Assembly (NCBI GenBank): GCA_011037195.1
Contig: JAAEAF010006598.1
Coordinates: 1 to 64,000 of the forward strand
Source: Triatoma infestans
Lineage: Eukaryota > Arthropoda > Insecta > Hemiptera > Reduviidae
DNA length: 64,000 nt
Direction: 5' to 3'
Part shown: piece after piece, positions 53,291 through 64,000 of the stretch
Layout of the letters: the number at the start of each line of letters is the position of its first letter
How positions within the stretch are numbered: the first letter of the stretch is position 1
Position numbers and translations under genes: made by a program
The notes under the pieces: generated by a model
Database searches by the model: none
Seen by the model: the letters and a program-made list of their open reading frames with translations, nothing else
What the model was told of the DNA's origin: nothing

Positions 53291-54465
53291 TAAATATAAA
53301 ATTGTATTTGATCAAGAACGAGTTGTAGAAATAACTACAGCAAGTTCAAACTTGGTAATCCGTTTTCAATAGTACTACGTATCATGACACTAAGGTTTCG
53401 GAAAAAATCCTTTAACCAGAAGTGCGACTTTATTGAATGTTTTTTCCTCAGTTTTTCTCGATTTTCTCGAATACGACTCCAAGGATTTTCTTTAAACTTC
53501 ATATACTAGATAGACTTGAAACATAGATTGATATTTTTCCGGGAAACACTTGCGTTATGCCAGCACCCGCTCTAGGGGTGGGCAACCAGGACATTTGTCC
53601 GATGCGCCATTTTGGCTGTAAATGTGAGAAAAATAGTGATGTGTTAACATGCATATATTTAACAGAATAGCCTTAGCACGCGAGTAGAGCGCTGCTTCAG
53701 CTTGTGTTTGAACATGCATAGATTTGTCTATTACTTACCTCTCATTATAAAAAGCGGTTTCATATTATAAAAAGCTCGTTATAAAAGCATTATTCTTGCC
53801 ATTATGTCGGTAGTGATAACAACTGGAACTTCATAAAAATATGTACCTTTATTTCAAAAAAATATATATATATATATATACTTATATCCTTAAGGGCCGG
53901 CAATTTGTGTTTTTGTCCGTACCGGTAGAGCGGGCGCTGGTTTTGCTTTACTCTAAAGTACCACTTCAGTATAATACTTACCATCCAGGTAGGTACGTTT
54001 TACCACCTATATAATATTAATACCATTAGAAGAATTGATAGAGTTCCAAATTGGACGAAAATCAGTTTATCGGTACTACGATTTTACAGAATAGGTTTGT
54101 GAGTGTTTTGGAATTTTCTTGACAACGGTTACAACGATTTTCTTTAAACGTGGACTGCTTGTTGCATTGATACAAACCTACAACTTATATTTGAAATTTT
54201 TTTCTGAAAAAGTTGGTATTAGAATGGTATTGGAGGTCTGTCAGGTAGTTTGAATTTACTCAACCTTCTTAGAGGTTTTGGCACAGAGCGCTCCACATAT
54301 GGCCGCCCATATAAACAAGTAAAACTCCCACTAGCATTTTTATGGCCAGTCCAAGTAAACTTTGTGACGTTGCAATTTTAAAGAAAATTTCTTGAATAAA
54401 TTGTCATTAATAGAGAAAGTCTGTGAGTGTTTTTCATCATATTTTGTATTTCGGGGGGGGGGGGG
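53291..54465 (+). repeat. DR1 copy carrying a hAT-type MITE
   Basis: First monomer start about 53410, second about 54070. The extra distance is explained by the MITE at 53558-53942. 3' end near 54414-54440 (agagaaagtctgtgagtg). Confidence 0.8.
53558..53942. mobile_element. hAT-type MITE (385 bp)
   Basis: Terminal inverted repeats CCAGC[A/G]CCCGCTCTA (53560-53574 and 53926-53940, one mismatch). Eight-base flanks TTGCGTTA (53550-53557) and TTGCTTTA (53943-53950) are a 7/8 target-site duplication, as expected for the hAT superfamily. No coding capacity. Confidence 0.75.
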
Positions 54466-54709
54466 GAGCAAAAACCTTTTCCATCAATAAGATCCACCTG
54501 ACTGTGAATCATTTGTGTAGTTCAGTCGTATATATATCGTAGGCGTTTTATTTTTCTTTTTACTTTTTAATCTAAAAAGAAGTGGCAAACAATTGTGCAG
54601 CATTTTAGAAGAACGTGTTTGGATATTTTTTTATTTTTATTTTGTCGGTTTGTCTGTTTCAAAGTCATAGTTGCCCTTACCGCTCGCCGCTCCTGGTAAT
54701 AACAAGGTA

Positions 54710-54744
<35 letters not shown>

Positions 54745-55404
54745 ATGTTGAATGATTCTTGTTCTCCCACATTATGTATATATAGAGAGCAGTACTATAA
54801 TACAACTGACTTGAATCTAGCAGGTTCAAAACTTGTCCGATCTTTTTTTTTTTTTTTACAATATCTTCTTCGATGTTCGTTTTTCTCATTCAGTTGGTGC
54901 GTGCTCTCTTCGTAAATACACTGTTTGTTGGTCTTCTTTCTCACTGTATCTTCCTCTCCTTCACCTCTTCTTCCGCTCTTTAGATATATATTTATACGTA
55001 TATCTTCAAGGCATTCATTTACGTTTTTCTTTTCTTTTTTTAATCTCTTGAAATATAACCTGTATACTAATGTGATCACTTATCTCACTTAGCTGCATTG
55101 TACTTATCTGTATCTTGCAAAAATTTGTCACCCAATAATTTTATATTTCTTTTTATCTTATTTCTTTATTCTCGCTATCTTCAGTTTTTACATTCTAAAT
55201 GCTGACTACTGCCAATTAAGCATTATACGAGTCTAGACTAAATGCTCATTTCTGTGTTTCAGTTGGTCAACCTGCAATCACCTACTCTTTTTTCTCTTAT
55301 TTATTTCTGCTACAGCCATATGAAAAAATTACTTATCCTTTATGTTATACACAAAACGAAATATAATTTATCATTTTCAAAAATAAAAATAAAATGATAT
55401 AAAA
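54466..55404. other. Simple-sequence and A+T-rich region
   Basis: (CA)n-(TA)n at 54710-54743; TC-rich at 54940-55040. No supported gene. Confidence 0.5.
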
Positions 55405-55561
55405 TATAAAAAAATTCGTTTGACAATCGATACAGTACAGTTGCACTTCCGGTTCATCAATTTTGCCGGAAACTTTGTGTCAGATGTGGTTGTGGTGGTA
55501 GAACCTAAACAGAATATAAACCTGAGATTTTTTTCAACTGGATGTATTTTGTTCAAAGACA

Positions 55562-55595
<34 letters not shown>

Positions 55596-55715
55596 TCATC
55601 GCTATAAATATTTTTTTGTTTTTTACTCATTAAACCTCAAAAATATGTTTCCGGTGAAAACTAAACTTCGAAAATTTGACTCGAGTGCAATACCTAGCAG
55701 TAAGAGAAAGTAAAA
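55405..55715 (-). repeat. DR1 5' half (minus)
   Basis: Monomer complement (gcacttccggttcatcaat, about 55444), (CA)n at 55561-55592, 5'-end complement agcagtaagagaaagtaaaa at about 55696-55715. Confidence 0.85.
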
Positions 55716-56959
55716 AATCTATCATACTTATTTCAAAACATTTTCCTGAAAAATAGTTATTTATCGAACTGTGAGTACCGTAACGCATTATTACACTCGA
55801 GTTCAGGTATTGACCAAACGAGTGTGACAACTGAACGAGAGCAAAAATATTTAGCTCGCGTGTTGAATAATTGTTATTAAATTGTTCTTAACCTGCATGA
55901 TTATAAAAAAATAAGAATTGGTGCAAATACTGAGAAAGTACTTTGGTATTCATGTCAAACACACCCGACACCCTTTCTTAGCTGCACTCTTTGATATGAC
56001 CCCTATCTGTATGTGATATTTACTTTTGAAATACGTTCTTGATTTCGCATACTGCCGCTAGATGTCGGGCTAGTTGGAGTTGAATAATTTTTTACTTTTT
56101 CTCACTTGTGATTAAAAGTATACCTTCATTCATTGCTTTTGATTTAATAATTGTCAAATTATTACACAATTACAGAAAAAAATTGACTTTTGTGGTTCTT
56201 CGTAAGTTTTTGCTTTGGGCTTCCTTCAATAATCTCATTTTGTGTCCTAGGTTGGGCCTAGTAGGAATTAATAAAAGAGTTAACTCAACATTTATTAAAA
56301 CTTCCGATATTTAACAAACTTTCTTCTTCTGAACTGAGGGAGTGATTTCCAGTAAAAGGACATGTGATTGATTCACACCAATCTCCTATTGCGATCGTCA
56401 CAAAATTTCCTTCACTTCACGGATCCAGGCTTATAACTTTTATTTAATAGATTTTTCTGGAAAAACTGGCTTTAGAAGGGTTCTGGAGATCTGCAACAGA
56501 GGGCGCTGCGCACAGATGTGCATGATAATCCCTACTATCTTCTATATGGCAAGACCTGACCACATTCTCTCATCCATTCTTATTATCCAGCTGATAGATA
56601 TTTGTGTTGTATTTTAAGAATATATTTACTAATAGTGTTTGTCTGTATGTTACAGATAGTCGACCGAGTAACCTGAGAGGGGGGCTGTGTGTGCCCCCCA
56701 CATACCAAAAAAAAAAAAAATGGAATCGAGAATTGGATTGGATTATATTGTGGAAAATCCGGAGTACACTGCAAAATTAGCAACAGGTAACAGTTTTCAT
56801 TGAATTTTTTTTAACTTCCTAGGAATTAGATAACATTAAGGGCCGGGGTATTATAAGCAACCTTCCTGGCCATAGGGTTGAACTCTGAGGAAGGACGTCA
56901 ATTTACGAAAAACATGTTTCCAACAATAAGTTCTAATGTACTAAGAGTAATAGAAAATT
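55716..56959. other. Mostly unassigned; DR1 piece at 56430-56545
   Basis: The DR1 piece reads acttttatttaatagattt then aagggttctggagatctgc (plus strand). The remainder shows no feature. Confidence 0.45.
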
Positions 56960-57897
56960 ATGAGAATACTGGAAAACAATCTGGGGTGAAACACTCGCAC
57001 GACTTCTCTTACTCCAATTAATACAGATAAAGCAATTTTAATACAAAAAAGCAATTTCTTTAAAATTGCAATGTCATACAATTAGCTAGATAGTTGGTAT
57101 ACCTGAGCCTCCTTATATGGAACGCTCTATGATAAAATCAAGAAAGCTGGTGCAAAGTTAAGTTTAAACTAACTGACAAACCTCTAATATCCCTTTCAAA
57201 TAAATTTTTTCACAAAAATGTTTCAAATAAAACTTGATAAGTTTCTATCTATGCAGCAAGCCATTCTAAATTTAAAAAATTCGTTATAACCGTTTTCAAG
57301 GAAATTCCAAAACATTCACTAACCTATTCTGTAAAATCGCACTTCCGGTTAACCGATTTTCTTTAAATTTGGAAATCTATTAATTCTCCTAATGTGTATT
57401 AATATTATGTAGGTAGTAAAACCTAGCTACCTGGATGGTAAATATTATACTGAAGAGGTACTTAAGAGTAAAGCAAAACGTTACTGTTCCCCCCCAGAAC
57501 CCACAAAATTTTCCCGGGAAAGTTTCAAATAAAAGTGATTGGTTTAAATGTCTATAGATAGTGTACGAACTTTAAACGAAATCGTTGGAGCATTTTCCGT
57601 GGAAATCACGAAAAACTGAAGAAAAAAACATTCTGTAAAGATCCCACTTTTGGTCGATGGATACTTCGCAGAAATCTTCGTGTCTGATGCGATGGAAGTG
57701 CCCAAACGGAATATCAAGTTGAGCTTCCTGGACTTTTCGTGTTTGAGATATTCTGTTGAAACACACACACACACACACAACCAATTTATAAAGTACACTT
57801 TTTCGGACTCAGGGGATCTCGAAACTTGTATTTTCGGCGAAAACTCGATATCAAAAATTTGACACGATCGCAATACTTCCTCTTACAGTAGTAAGAG
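56960..57897 (-). repeat. DR1, near-complete copy (minus)
   Basis: 3'-end complement at 56979-57015 (ggggtgaaacactcgcacga), monomer starts (complement) at about 57356 and 57660, (AC)n tract 57763-57780, 5'-end complement cgcaatacttcctcttacag to about 57897. About 940 bases. Confidence 0.9.
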
Positions 57898-59344
57898 GAA
57901 TTAATTTTCAAAAACTACATAGAGCAAAGAGAAGTAATCTCCAAACAGAAAATCCAGACATTTATATTTACATACTTGATAATCATACCAAGGTTATGAA
58001 GGCAGTGGCAAAAGAACAGGTGTTTGTTTATTCTCTCTCTCTCTCTCTCTCTCTCTCCTACATATATAATCGATAAATTTATTTTTTTTCTTCCCTAAAA
58101 AGAAGTAGTTGTGTTGTGCTGTTTTATTAGTTTTCCGCATTTCTTATTCCTTAATTGTAGCAATATGCTGCAGTTTTCTTTGTTTCATTGTTCGTGTCCA
58201 TAGTTTCTATTATAATTTATCATGACAACATGTTTCTTAAGAAATTTTATAGATTCTTATATGGATAGAAGATGTCCTTCATTTAAGTCTGTACAATTAA
58301 ACGGTGGCCTAATTCTTAACGGTAAACATCTTGTTCACTCATTGTTTAACAAAGTAAATAACTTTTTTTTTTGCTTTCTTCAGGGATCTTGGCAAGTATC
58401 CCGGCCTAACTAACGACCTAAACTCACACATTATTTACATACCGTGGAGTGTCCGTAAGGAGAATAAATGAAATAAAATTTTAATAATCTTATGTAACTG
58501 TACAAAATAAACATCAATTCTCTCTCGCTACCACTACCACAAAACATCCATTATGTTTCTCTCTTGTCAGTGTGTGTGATTTCGGTCTCTTGCTCGCCCG
58601 CACTTTGGACTTATAATGTTTTCGCTCGTAACAAAGACTTATTCTCAACATACAGTTAGTTGCTCTGCCGCTCTGATAGTGCGCACATTACCAAGTTGAA
58701 TTTATTTCACTTTTGGTGTGGTCATACTTCGAACATTATTCGACATTTTTTTGTACGCCTGAGTACTTTAAACCATTGTGGAACTTGTGTACCACCATTG
58801 TCTTTCAAACTTTCTATATCAGAATACCACATCATCATCATCAAGACGAGCAACGTTATCTTCTATTAACCATCATCTGTAGCAGAGCGGATGTACGTGA
58901 GTGTAGGTGACAACGGCACAGCTCCAGCAACATCTTTATCGACGAATTCCAGGCGAGAGAGAGAAATATAATAGAAAATCTCTAATAAATGCAAATATAT
59001 TGATCAGCCCTTACATTATATAATCTCTTATAATTCTGTTCACCTTTCCTTTATTTTTTTTGTATTAAATACAGTCCACTTTGAAATAACTAGTGTACCT
59101 TCTTTTTCATTTCATTTTTGACGGTACAATAGTAATAGAGGCATAACCAATCTATCTGTTGGCCGTACCATACCGCTTGCATGAGAAGTTGCTGTAGATA
59201 TAAATGCAACTAGGTAACTTACCATCTACATCTATTGTGCCTATAGTACCTCGCCCACTTTTCTTCAAAGCAATATTCTGAACTTTTTCTGGGATCTTTT
59301 GTTGAACATTAGTCCAAACAATTGAGTCCCTTGAAAAATATCAC
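57898..59344. other. Unassigned; possible transposon 5' motif at 58376-58410
   Basis: (TC)n at 58034-58057. The ttcttcagggatct...cggcctaac piece matches 12701-12745. 58500-58960 is less A+T-rich but has no motif I recognise. Confidence 0.4.
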
Positions 59345-59960
59345 ACAATTTTTAGTTTCTCTTACTCCTACCAACAGGAAGTATTGCGATCGTGCCAGAT
59401 TTTCGAAATTCAGTTTTTACCGCAAGTACATGTTTTGTGAATACGAAAAAATGTTTTTAGCGGATGTGTGTGTGTGTTTTAACAGACTATCTCAAAAACG
59501 AAAAGCTCGAAGTTCCATTTAGGTGCTACCACCGCATCAGATACGAAGATTTCGGGCAAAATACATCGACCGAAAGGGCGTCTTTAATGAATTTTTTTGT
59601 TTAAGTTTTCATGATGTTTAGAGTTTCCACGAAAACGGCTCCAACGATTTTCTTGAAACTTCGTATACTATCTACACACATAAACACCTATTACTTTTAT
59701 TTGAATCGTTTTCCCGGAAAAAAAATTTTTGGGGTTCTGGGGGAACAGTAAAGTTTTGCTTCTCTCCAAAGTACTACTTCAATTGGTTCTGCCACTTCTG
59801 TAACATTAGTGCACTTTAGAAACATTACTATATCTCCAAAGTTTAAGAATATACTTTCGTGAATAATTTCTTTGGAAAATGTGGCATAATTAAATTAGTT
59901 TCTCTTACAGCCGTAAGAGAAGATTGAAGTCGCTGGAGCATTTATAGAGGCTGAAAAAAG
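59345..59960 (+). repeat. DR1 5' half
   Basis: 5' end tttctcttactcctaccaac (59355), gcgatcgtgccag, short (GT)n at 59465-59479, first monomer from about 59568 to 59850. Confidence 0.8.
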
Positions 59961-60784
59961 CAGTAACGTTTCAGTTGACAGATATCTTCGTAAAGATTAT
60001 TTCAAATTCGAACTATCTGTAAGTTACGCTTTCTCAGATAACCATTTGCTAAGTAAGTAAATGTTTCATACAAGTTCGTAATGTTGCCTTAGTTCGTAAT
60101 GTTGCCGTAGTTCGTAATGTTGCCGTAGTTCGTAATATTGCCGCAGTTCGTAATATTGCCGCAGTAAATGAAAAGTCAAAAATGACTCCTTGAATCATTT
60201 TTTGAGTCTATCAATCCTCTGAAGTCTCTAGGTGTGTTTTTAGGCAAGTTTGCCCTGGGTCTACGTTGATTTCTAAGTAGCATTTGATCCAGAAGATAAA
60301 TGAAGGAAATAGAAATACAGGAAGTTAACATTCTGGCCGTTCCTATTTTTTTTTTCTTTACTCTTACTTTTTTAGGTAAACTCAAAGCTAACAGAAGATG
60401 AATAGCTAATCATGGAATTTCCATATACATATATGTATAATATTCAGTAGATGGCACGTCATCTATAGATGAACATCACTAAACCGGACAGTACGGAAGT
60501 CACATAATGGACTGTACTCACACAGGATGTTTGTACCGTGGTCTGTTAGAAAGGAGTTGTTTCCCGCCATAATATCCATGTGCATATTAATGCTTCTATT
60601 GTAAAACTATAAAGTTTATAATAGACCCAGCTGTCTATTTATTAATTCTTCTAGCAGACTATTAGAAAACTTTTGTGTGGAACTAGAACGCACTCTTAAT
60701 GCACAGGTCTACATTAACAACCATACTCAGTGTACCAACTTAAATTTAAATGGAAAATTCGCATTAAATCTTTGCTCATATGTG
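59961..60784. other. Unassigned apart from a minisatellite
   Basis: Holds the 18-bp tandem repeat listed separately; otherwise nothing recognised. Confidence 0.45.
60073..60162 (+). repeat. 18-bp minisatellite, five units
   Basis: Five consecutive 18-base units of AGTTCGTAATGTTGCCGT with single-base changes (60073, 60091, 60109, 60127, 60145). The last two share ATATTGCCGC, a sign of duplication of an already mutated unit. Confidence 0.95.
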
Positions 60785-61680
60785 TGTTATCACTTTCTCT
60801 TACTCCCATTAAGAGGTACTACTGAGATCGGGCCAGATTTTCGAAATTGAGTTTTCACTGGAAATGCATGTCTCGGGCGAATGTGTGCGTGTGTGTGTGT
60901 GAACAGAAAATCTCAAAAACGAAAAATCACAGAAACTCAAACCTAATATTGCGTCTAGGTACTGTATCGCATTAGACACGAAGATTTCGGGCAAAATTCA
61001 TCAACCGGAAGTGCGATTTTAATGATTTTTTTCTGGTTGTACCCGATTTTCTCGAAAGCGGCTCCCAACGATTTTCTTTAAATTTTGTGTACTGTCTACA
61101 TACATACATAAATACCTATCACTTTTACTTAAAACATTTTCTTGGGAAAATTTTTTTTTTGGGGGGTTGTGGGTGGACGTAGCGTGAAGCTTTTCTCTAA
61201 AGTACCGCTTGAATGCATTATATGGTTGTAGCTCCTACATAATACTAATATATATATTGAAAGCGTTGATAGAATTCCAAATTTGAAAACTGGAAGTGCA
61301 ATTTTACAGAATAGGTTTCCGATTTTTTTTTGGAATTTTCTCGAAAACGACTGCAACGATTTCCTCTACCATTAGAATACTAACTGCACAGATATAAAGC
61401 TATCACTTTTATTTGTAGCGTTTTTCTAAAAAAGTTGTTTTGTGATGGTTCTGCGAAATCTGAACCGTTAAAATTCAAGTGTGTTCGTTCAGTAATGTTA
61501 GTGGTCCTCGACAGTGTAATCATGCTCTAGCTGCCTCTCTGCTGGTATTACCTGTATCTTTATATTAAGACATATGACCGTAATTTTAAACTTTAAATAA
61601 AATTTGTCATTTTATATATAACTGTATTAAAAGGAGTAAGAGAAGTGGTGTGAGTGTTGGCACCAGATTTTTTATGTATA
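60785..61680 (+). repeat. DR1, near-complete reference copy
   Basis: Describes the family. (1) 5' end with actttctcttact (60792-60804) and a gatcgggccag box. (2) cactggaaatgcatg. (3) GT tract (60882-60900) followed by gaacagaaaatctcaaaaac. (4) First monomer, start ccggaagtgcgatttt (61004). (5) Second monomer, start ctggaagtgcaatttt (61289). (6) 3' end gagtaagagaag...gtgtgag and caccag (61633-61666), usually a small GTGTGA/TCACAC hairpin. The 5' actttctcttact and 3' agtaagagaaagt are short inverted ends. No conserved reading frame. Confidence 0.9.
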
Positions 61681-62184
61681 TAATATTTAATGTTAGGAAA
61701 ATATTTCCTGAACTCGTATTCATTTGTCAAATAAATATTACGCAGTAATGAAAGCTCAACTAATCACGTGTTCCTCACTGATTGTCTACATCTAAATATT
61801 GCCCATTCAAGTTCCCTTGTATACTTGTAATAAGAAGATCTTTCATGAAAACAACAGGAAAATAGCAAAAGGGAAGGAAGAATAATTACGCCATTTATAA
61901 AGCGGAAACAACTCACTGGTAAACAATTACTAGTAAACAATTATTTCCGTAGCCTCAGCTAAGGTTTCCAGCGGAATACAGACAATGTCAGTTATAACGC
62001 GCACACCTTTTTATTTAACTATTATTAAACATGATTATCTTATCATAACGCTGATCATCGTTAAAAATATAGATATGTTTAAAACAGAAAATAAAATAAA
62101 TAAAAAAATTAAAAAAAAAAAAGCGTCTAGTTTGAAACCCTCATATTACTTTTCCTTAATACTCTTACTTTAATTCTAATTGCC
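61681..62184. other. A+T-rich stretch with a DR1 end fragment
   Basis: A decayed DR1 3'-end complement (agtttgaaaccctcatatta, about 62131-62150) lies just before the LINE. Nothing else seen. Confidence 0.4.
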
Positions 62185-62199
62185 AAATTAAAAGTATGG

Positions 62200-62780
62200 A
62201 AAAAACGGTCGTATGCCCGATTCATAAAAAAGGAGACGTCTTAATATGTGACAACTATAGAGGCAATTTCGCTACTGCCTAAATATATAAAATTCTATCT
62301 AAAATTCTTTATAGAAGACTACTTCCCATCGCGGAACGTCTGACTGGAGGATATCAAGCTGGTTTTAGAACTTGAAGATCCACGGTATACCAAATCCATT
62401 CACTTAGGATAATCCTGGAAAGAACAAGAGAGTACAGACTGAATACTCATCATCTTTTCATCGATTTCAAGTCGGCCTATTATAGTGTGCAACGCAATGC
62501 TCTTTATCGTGCCCTTCTGGAGTTGGGGATACCCCCAAAGTTAGTACGCTTAATTAAAATGACGATGACTAGGGTGATTTGCATGGTCAGAACTCAGAAC
62601 GAGCTCTCGCAGCCGTTCAATACGAATAAAGGCTTAAAGGAAGGGGATGCAGACGAATGGACTATTATAAATAGAACCACCCAGTTGCTAGCTTATGCGG
62701 GCGACGTGGATCTGATTGGTCGATCAAGAGATATGATCAGGGATGCCTATCTGGACTTGGAGAGTGCTGCAAGGAAATAG
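62200..62780 (+). pseudogene. LINE-A reverse transcriptase core (defective)
   Basis: KTVVCPIHKKGDVLICDNYR opens the RT (about 62200); stops lie at about 62280 and 62372. HHLFIDFKSAYYSVQRNALY holds the first catalytic Asp region, with AY-Y where AYD is usual. RLIKMTMTRVICMV and FNTNKGLKEGD follow. About 50 residues of the LSPxLFN region are missing near 62650. The catalytic box reads LLAYAGDVDLI, so YADD has become YAGD (Gly codon 62700-62702). The frame ends at 62780. Confidence 0.88.
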
Positions 62781-62788
62781 GACTTGAA

Positions 62789-63487
62789 GTGAACCAAGCC
62801 AAAACGAAGTATATGTACGTTTCATCTGGAGTACAGCGAGATAGTGATGTGGAGCTTGGTAATCATACCTTTGGGTGGGTGGATAATTTTATTTATCTAG
62901 GAACTCAAGTGAATCATGATAATAATATACGTCATGAGATTAATAGAAGAATATTGCTGGCTAATAGGGCATACTTTGGTCTACAGGATTATATGAAAAG
63001 TCGGTTACTCTCCAGGTCCACAAAAATAAGAATCTATAAGACTCTCATCCGACCCGTTCTAACATATGCCTCGGAATGCTGGACCATCACTAGAAACGAC
63101 GAGCTTGCCCTCCTTAGATTTGAAAGGAAAATTCTTCGCAGGATCTATGGAGCCATCCTAGATGGGGAGACATGGAGACGGAGAAGTAATGAGGAACTAA
63201 GGAATTTGTACAAGGATGTCGATGTGGTGGACTACATCAAGCTGGGGCGCCTGCGCTGGGCGGGGCATGTAGGAAGAATGAATCCCGAGGAAGTGTCTCT
63301 CAAGTTATTGAGAGAAAACATGCACGGTGTACGCAGAGTCGGGAGACCCAGATTGAGATGGAGTGATGCAGTGGCAAGAGATGCAAGCAGCTTCCTTGGT
63401 GTCCGCAACTGGATGGTGGCGGCATCGAACCGTGACAACTGGCGTTCATCCATAGAGGAGGCCAAGACTCGCGCAAGCGGGTTGTAG
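62789..63487 (+). CDS. LINE-A ORF2 C-terminal domain (open, 232 codons)
   Basis: The longest uninterrupted coding stretch in the window. It starts in the RT thumb (AKTKYMYVSSG, then FIYLGTQVNHDNNI), continues RPVLTYASECWTI, FERKILRRIYGAI, WRRRSNEELRNLYKD, then RLRWAGHVGRMNPEEVS, GRPRLRW, and ends VRNWMVAASNRDNWRSSIEE. These blocks follow the RT in several arthropod LINE lineages. The frame is offset from the RT core above, so it is a fragment and not an independent gene; the ATG is simply internal. Confidence 0.85.
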   Translation: MNQAKTKYMYVSSGVQRDSDVELGNHTFGWVDNFIYLGTQVNHDNNIRHEINRRILLANRAYFGLQDYMKSRLLSRSTKIRIYKTLIRPVLTYASECWTITRNDELALLRFERKILRRIYGAILDGETWRRRSNEELRNLYKDVDVVDYIKLGRLRWAGHVGRMNPEEVSLKLLRENMHGVRRVGRPRLRWSDAVARDASSFLGVRNWMVAASNRDNWRSSIEEAKTRASGL

Positions 63488-63510
63488 AGCCAAGTGAAGA
63501 AGAAGAAGAG

Positions 63511-64000
63511 AAATTAAAAGTAAAAGTATCAATTTATAATATAGTACAGTTTCCTCGCATAAATGATATTGAAGACAACCAAGTATTTAGCTGAAATACC
63601 AAGTGTGAAGGAATTTTGAATCAATTTAGCAGCGTGCGAATGCAAATTGCAGAATGGTAAGTTGTGTGAATGTTTCACAAGAGTTACTTTTTAAGATTTA
63701 TATCCAGTTTTGACTAGCGGAAGTTGTATTTATTTCTCATCCTGGTATCTAGTTAGCAGTGGACATATTTATTGACTTGCGTGAGTACAGCTTCAAACAA
63801 AATGGTGGATGGTGAGTTTGAAAAAAAAAGAGACTTCGGTGCTTATCTCTTTGTGTGTGGCATCCTCTTTGTCCCGACGGCTACTACTATATACAAACTG
63901 TGTGGCGTTTTTAATCTTCTCACACACACACACACACACACACACACATGCGTTGGAAGATGTTGCAACAGGTAGTCTGGTTTACAATAGCATCATGTTT
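63511..64000. other. Unassigned; DR1 end trace and (CA)n
   Basis: A DR1-like 3' end (gttgtgtgaatgtttcacaa, about 63662-63681) and a (CA)n tract at 63919-63948. No gene supported. Confidence 0.45.

Larger units (their letters stand above)
62190..63510 (+). mobile_element. LINE-A, 5'-truncated non-LTR retrotransposon
   Basis: Carries RT blocks, a C-terminal domain and a (GAA)n-type tail (63493-63508) after the stop at 63487. The N-terminal endonuclease is missing. Relatives are at 17.04, 19.55, 30.15 and 32.9 kb. Confidence 0.85.

Overview
The window looks like a gene-poor, A+T-rich piece of an invertebrate nuclear genome, most likely an arthropod. The evidence is the transposon mix: a Penelope-like element with a GIY-YIG domain, I-type LINEs with RNase H, other LINE lineages, Tc1/mariner, PIF/Harbinger and hAT-type elements, and LINE-tailed SINE-like repeats. 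This is inference; no species-specific marker was seen. I found no host gene I can name. Every long reading frame with recognisable content belongs to a decayed transposable element. One 68-codon frame at 28.9-29.05 kb is unassigned and might be an orphan exon.

Layout. 0-2.4 kb: two truncated Penelope-like copies joined head to head. 2.4-9.6 kb: a hammerhead-like ribozyme core, copies of a dominant dispersed repeat (called DR1 here) and SINE-like tails. 9.63-10.98 kb: a 1.35-kb palindrome. 11.56-11.92 kb: an LTR-like segment ending in an 18-base match to the tRNA-Pro 3' end. 12.65-18.3 kb: a G+C-richer cluster of LINE fragments plus a mariner end. 18.3-29.7 kb: mostly A+T-rich DNA with DR1 copies, two LINE fragments and a Harbinger transposase remnant. 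29.7-30.0 kb: an inverted pair carrying hammerhead-like cores. 30.1-33.6 kb: LINE fragments. 34-40.9 kb: a DR1-dense zone. 41-44.9 kb: the best LINE of the window (gag, endonuclease, part of RT) abutting an oppositely oriented LINE. 45-46.4 kb: a mariner-like element with long terminal inverted repeats around a 625-base assembly gap. 46.5-62 kb: more DR1 copies, a hAT-type MITE, hairpins and tandem repeats. 62.2-63.5 kb: a LINE RT with a mutated catalytic box.

How the parts relate. DR1 occurs about thirty times on both strands. It is non-coding and roughly 0.9 kb when near complete, with short inverted ends, a microsatellite at a fixed place and two or more diverged ~300-base monomers. Other elements (a LINE tail, a hAT-type MITE, a SINE tail) sit inside or against DR1 copies, so DR1 is an old resident. 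A second family (HR1 here) has hammerhead-ribozyme architecture and tends to occur as inverted pairs. LINE-B and several SINE-like repeats end in the same 3' tail, which suggests that LINE-B-type machinery moved them.

Coordinates of decayed repeats are approximate, usually to within about 20 bases. Family names DR1, HR1 and LINE-A to LINE-E are local labels.
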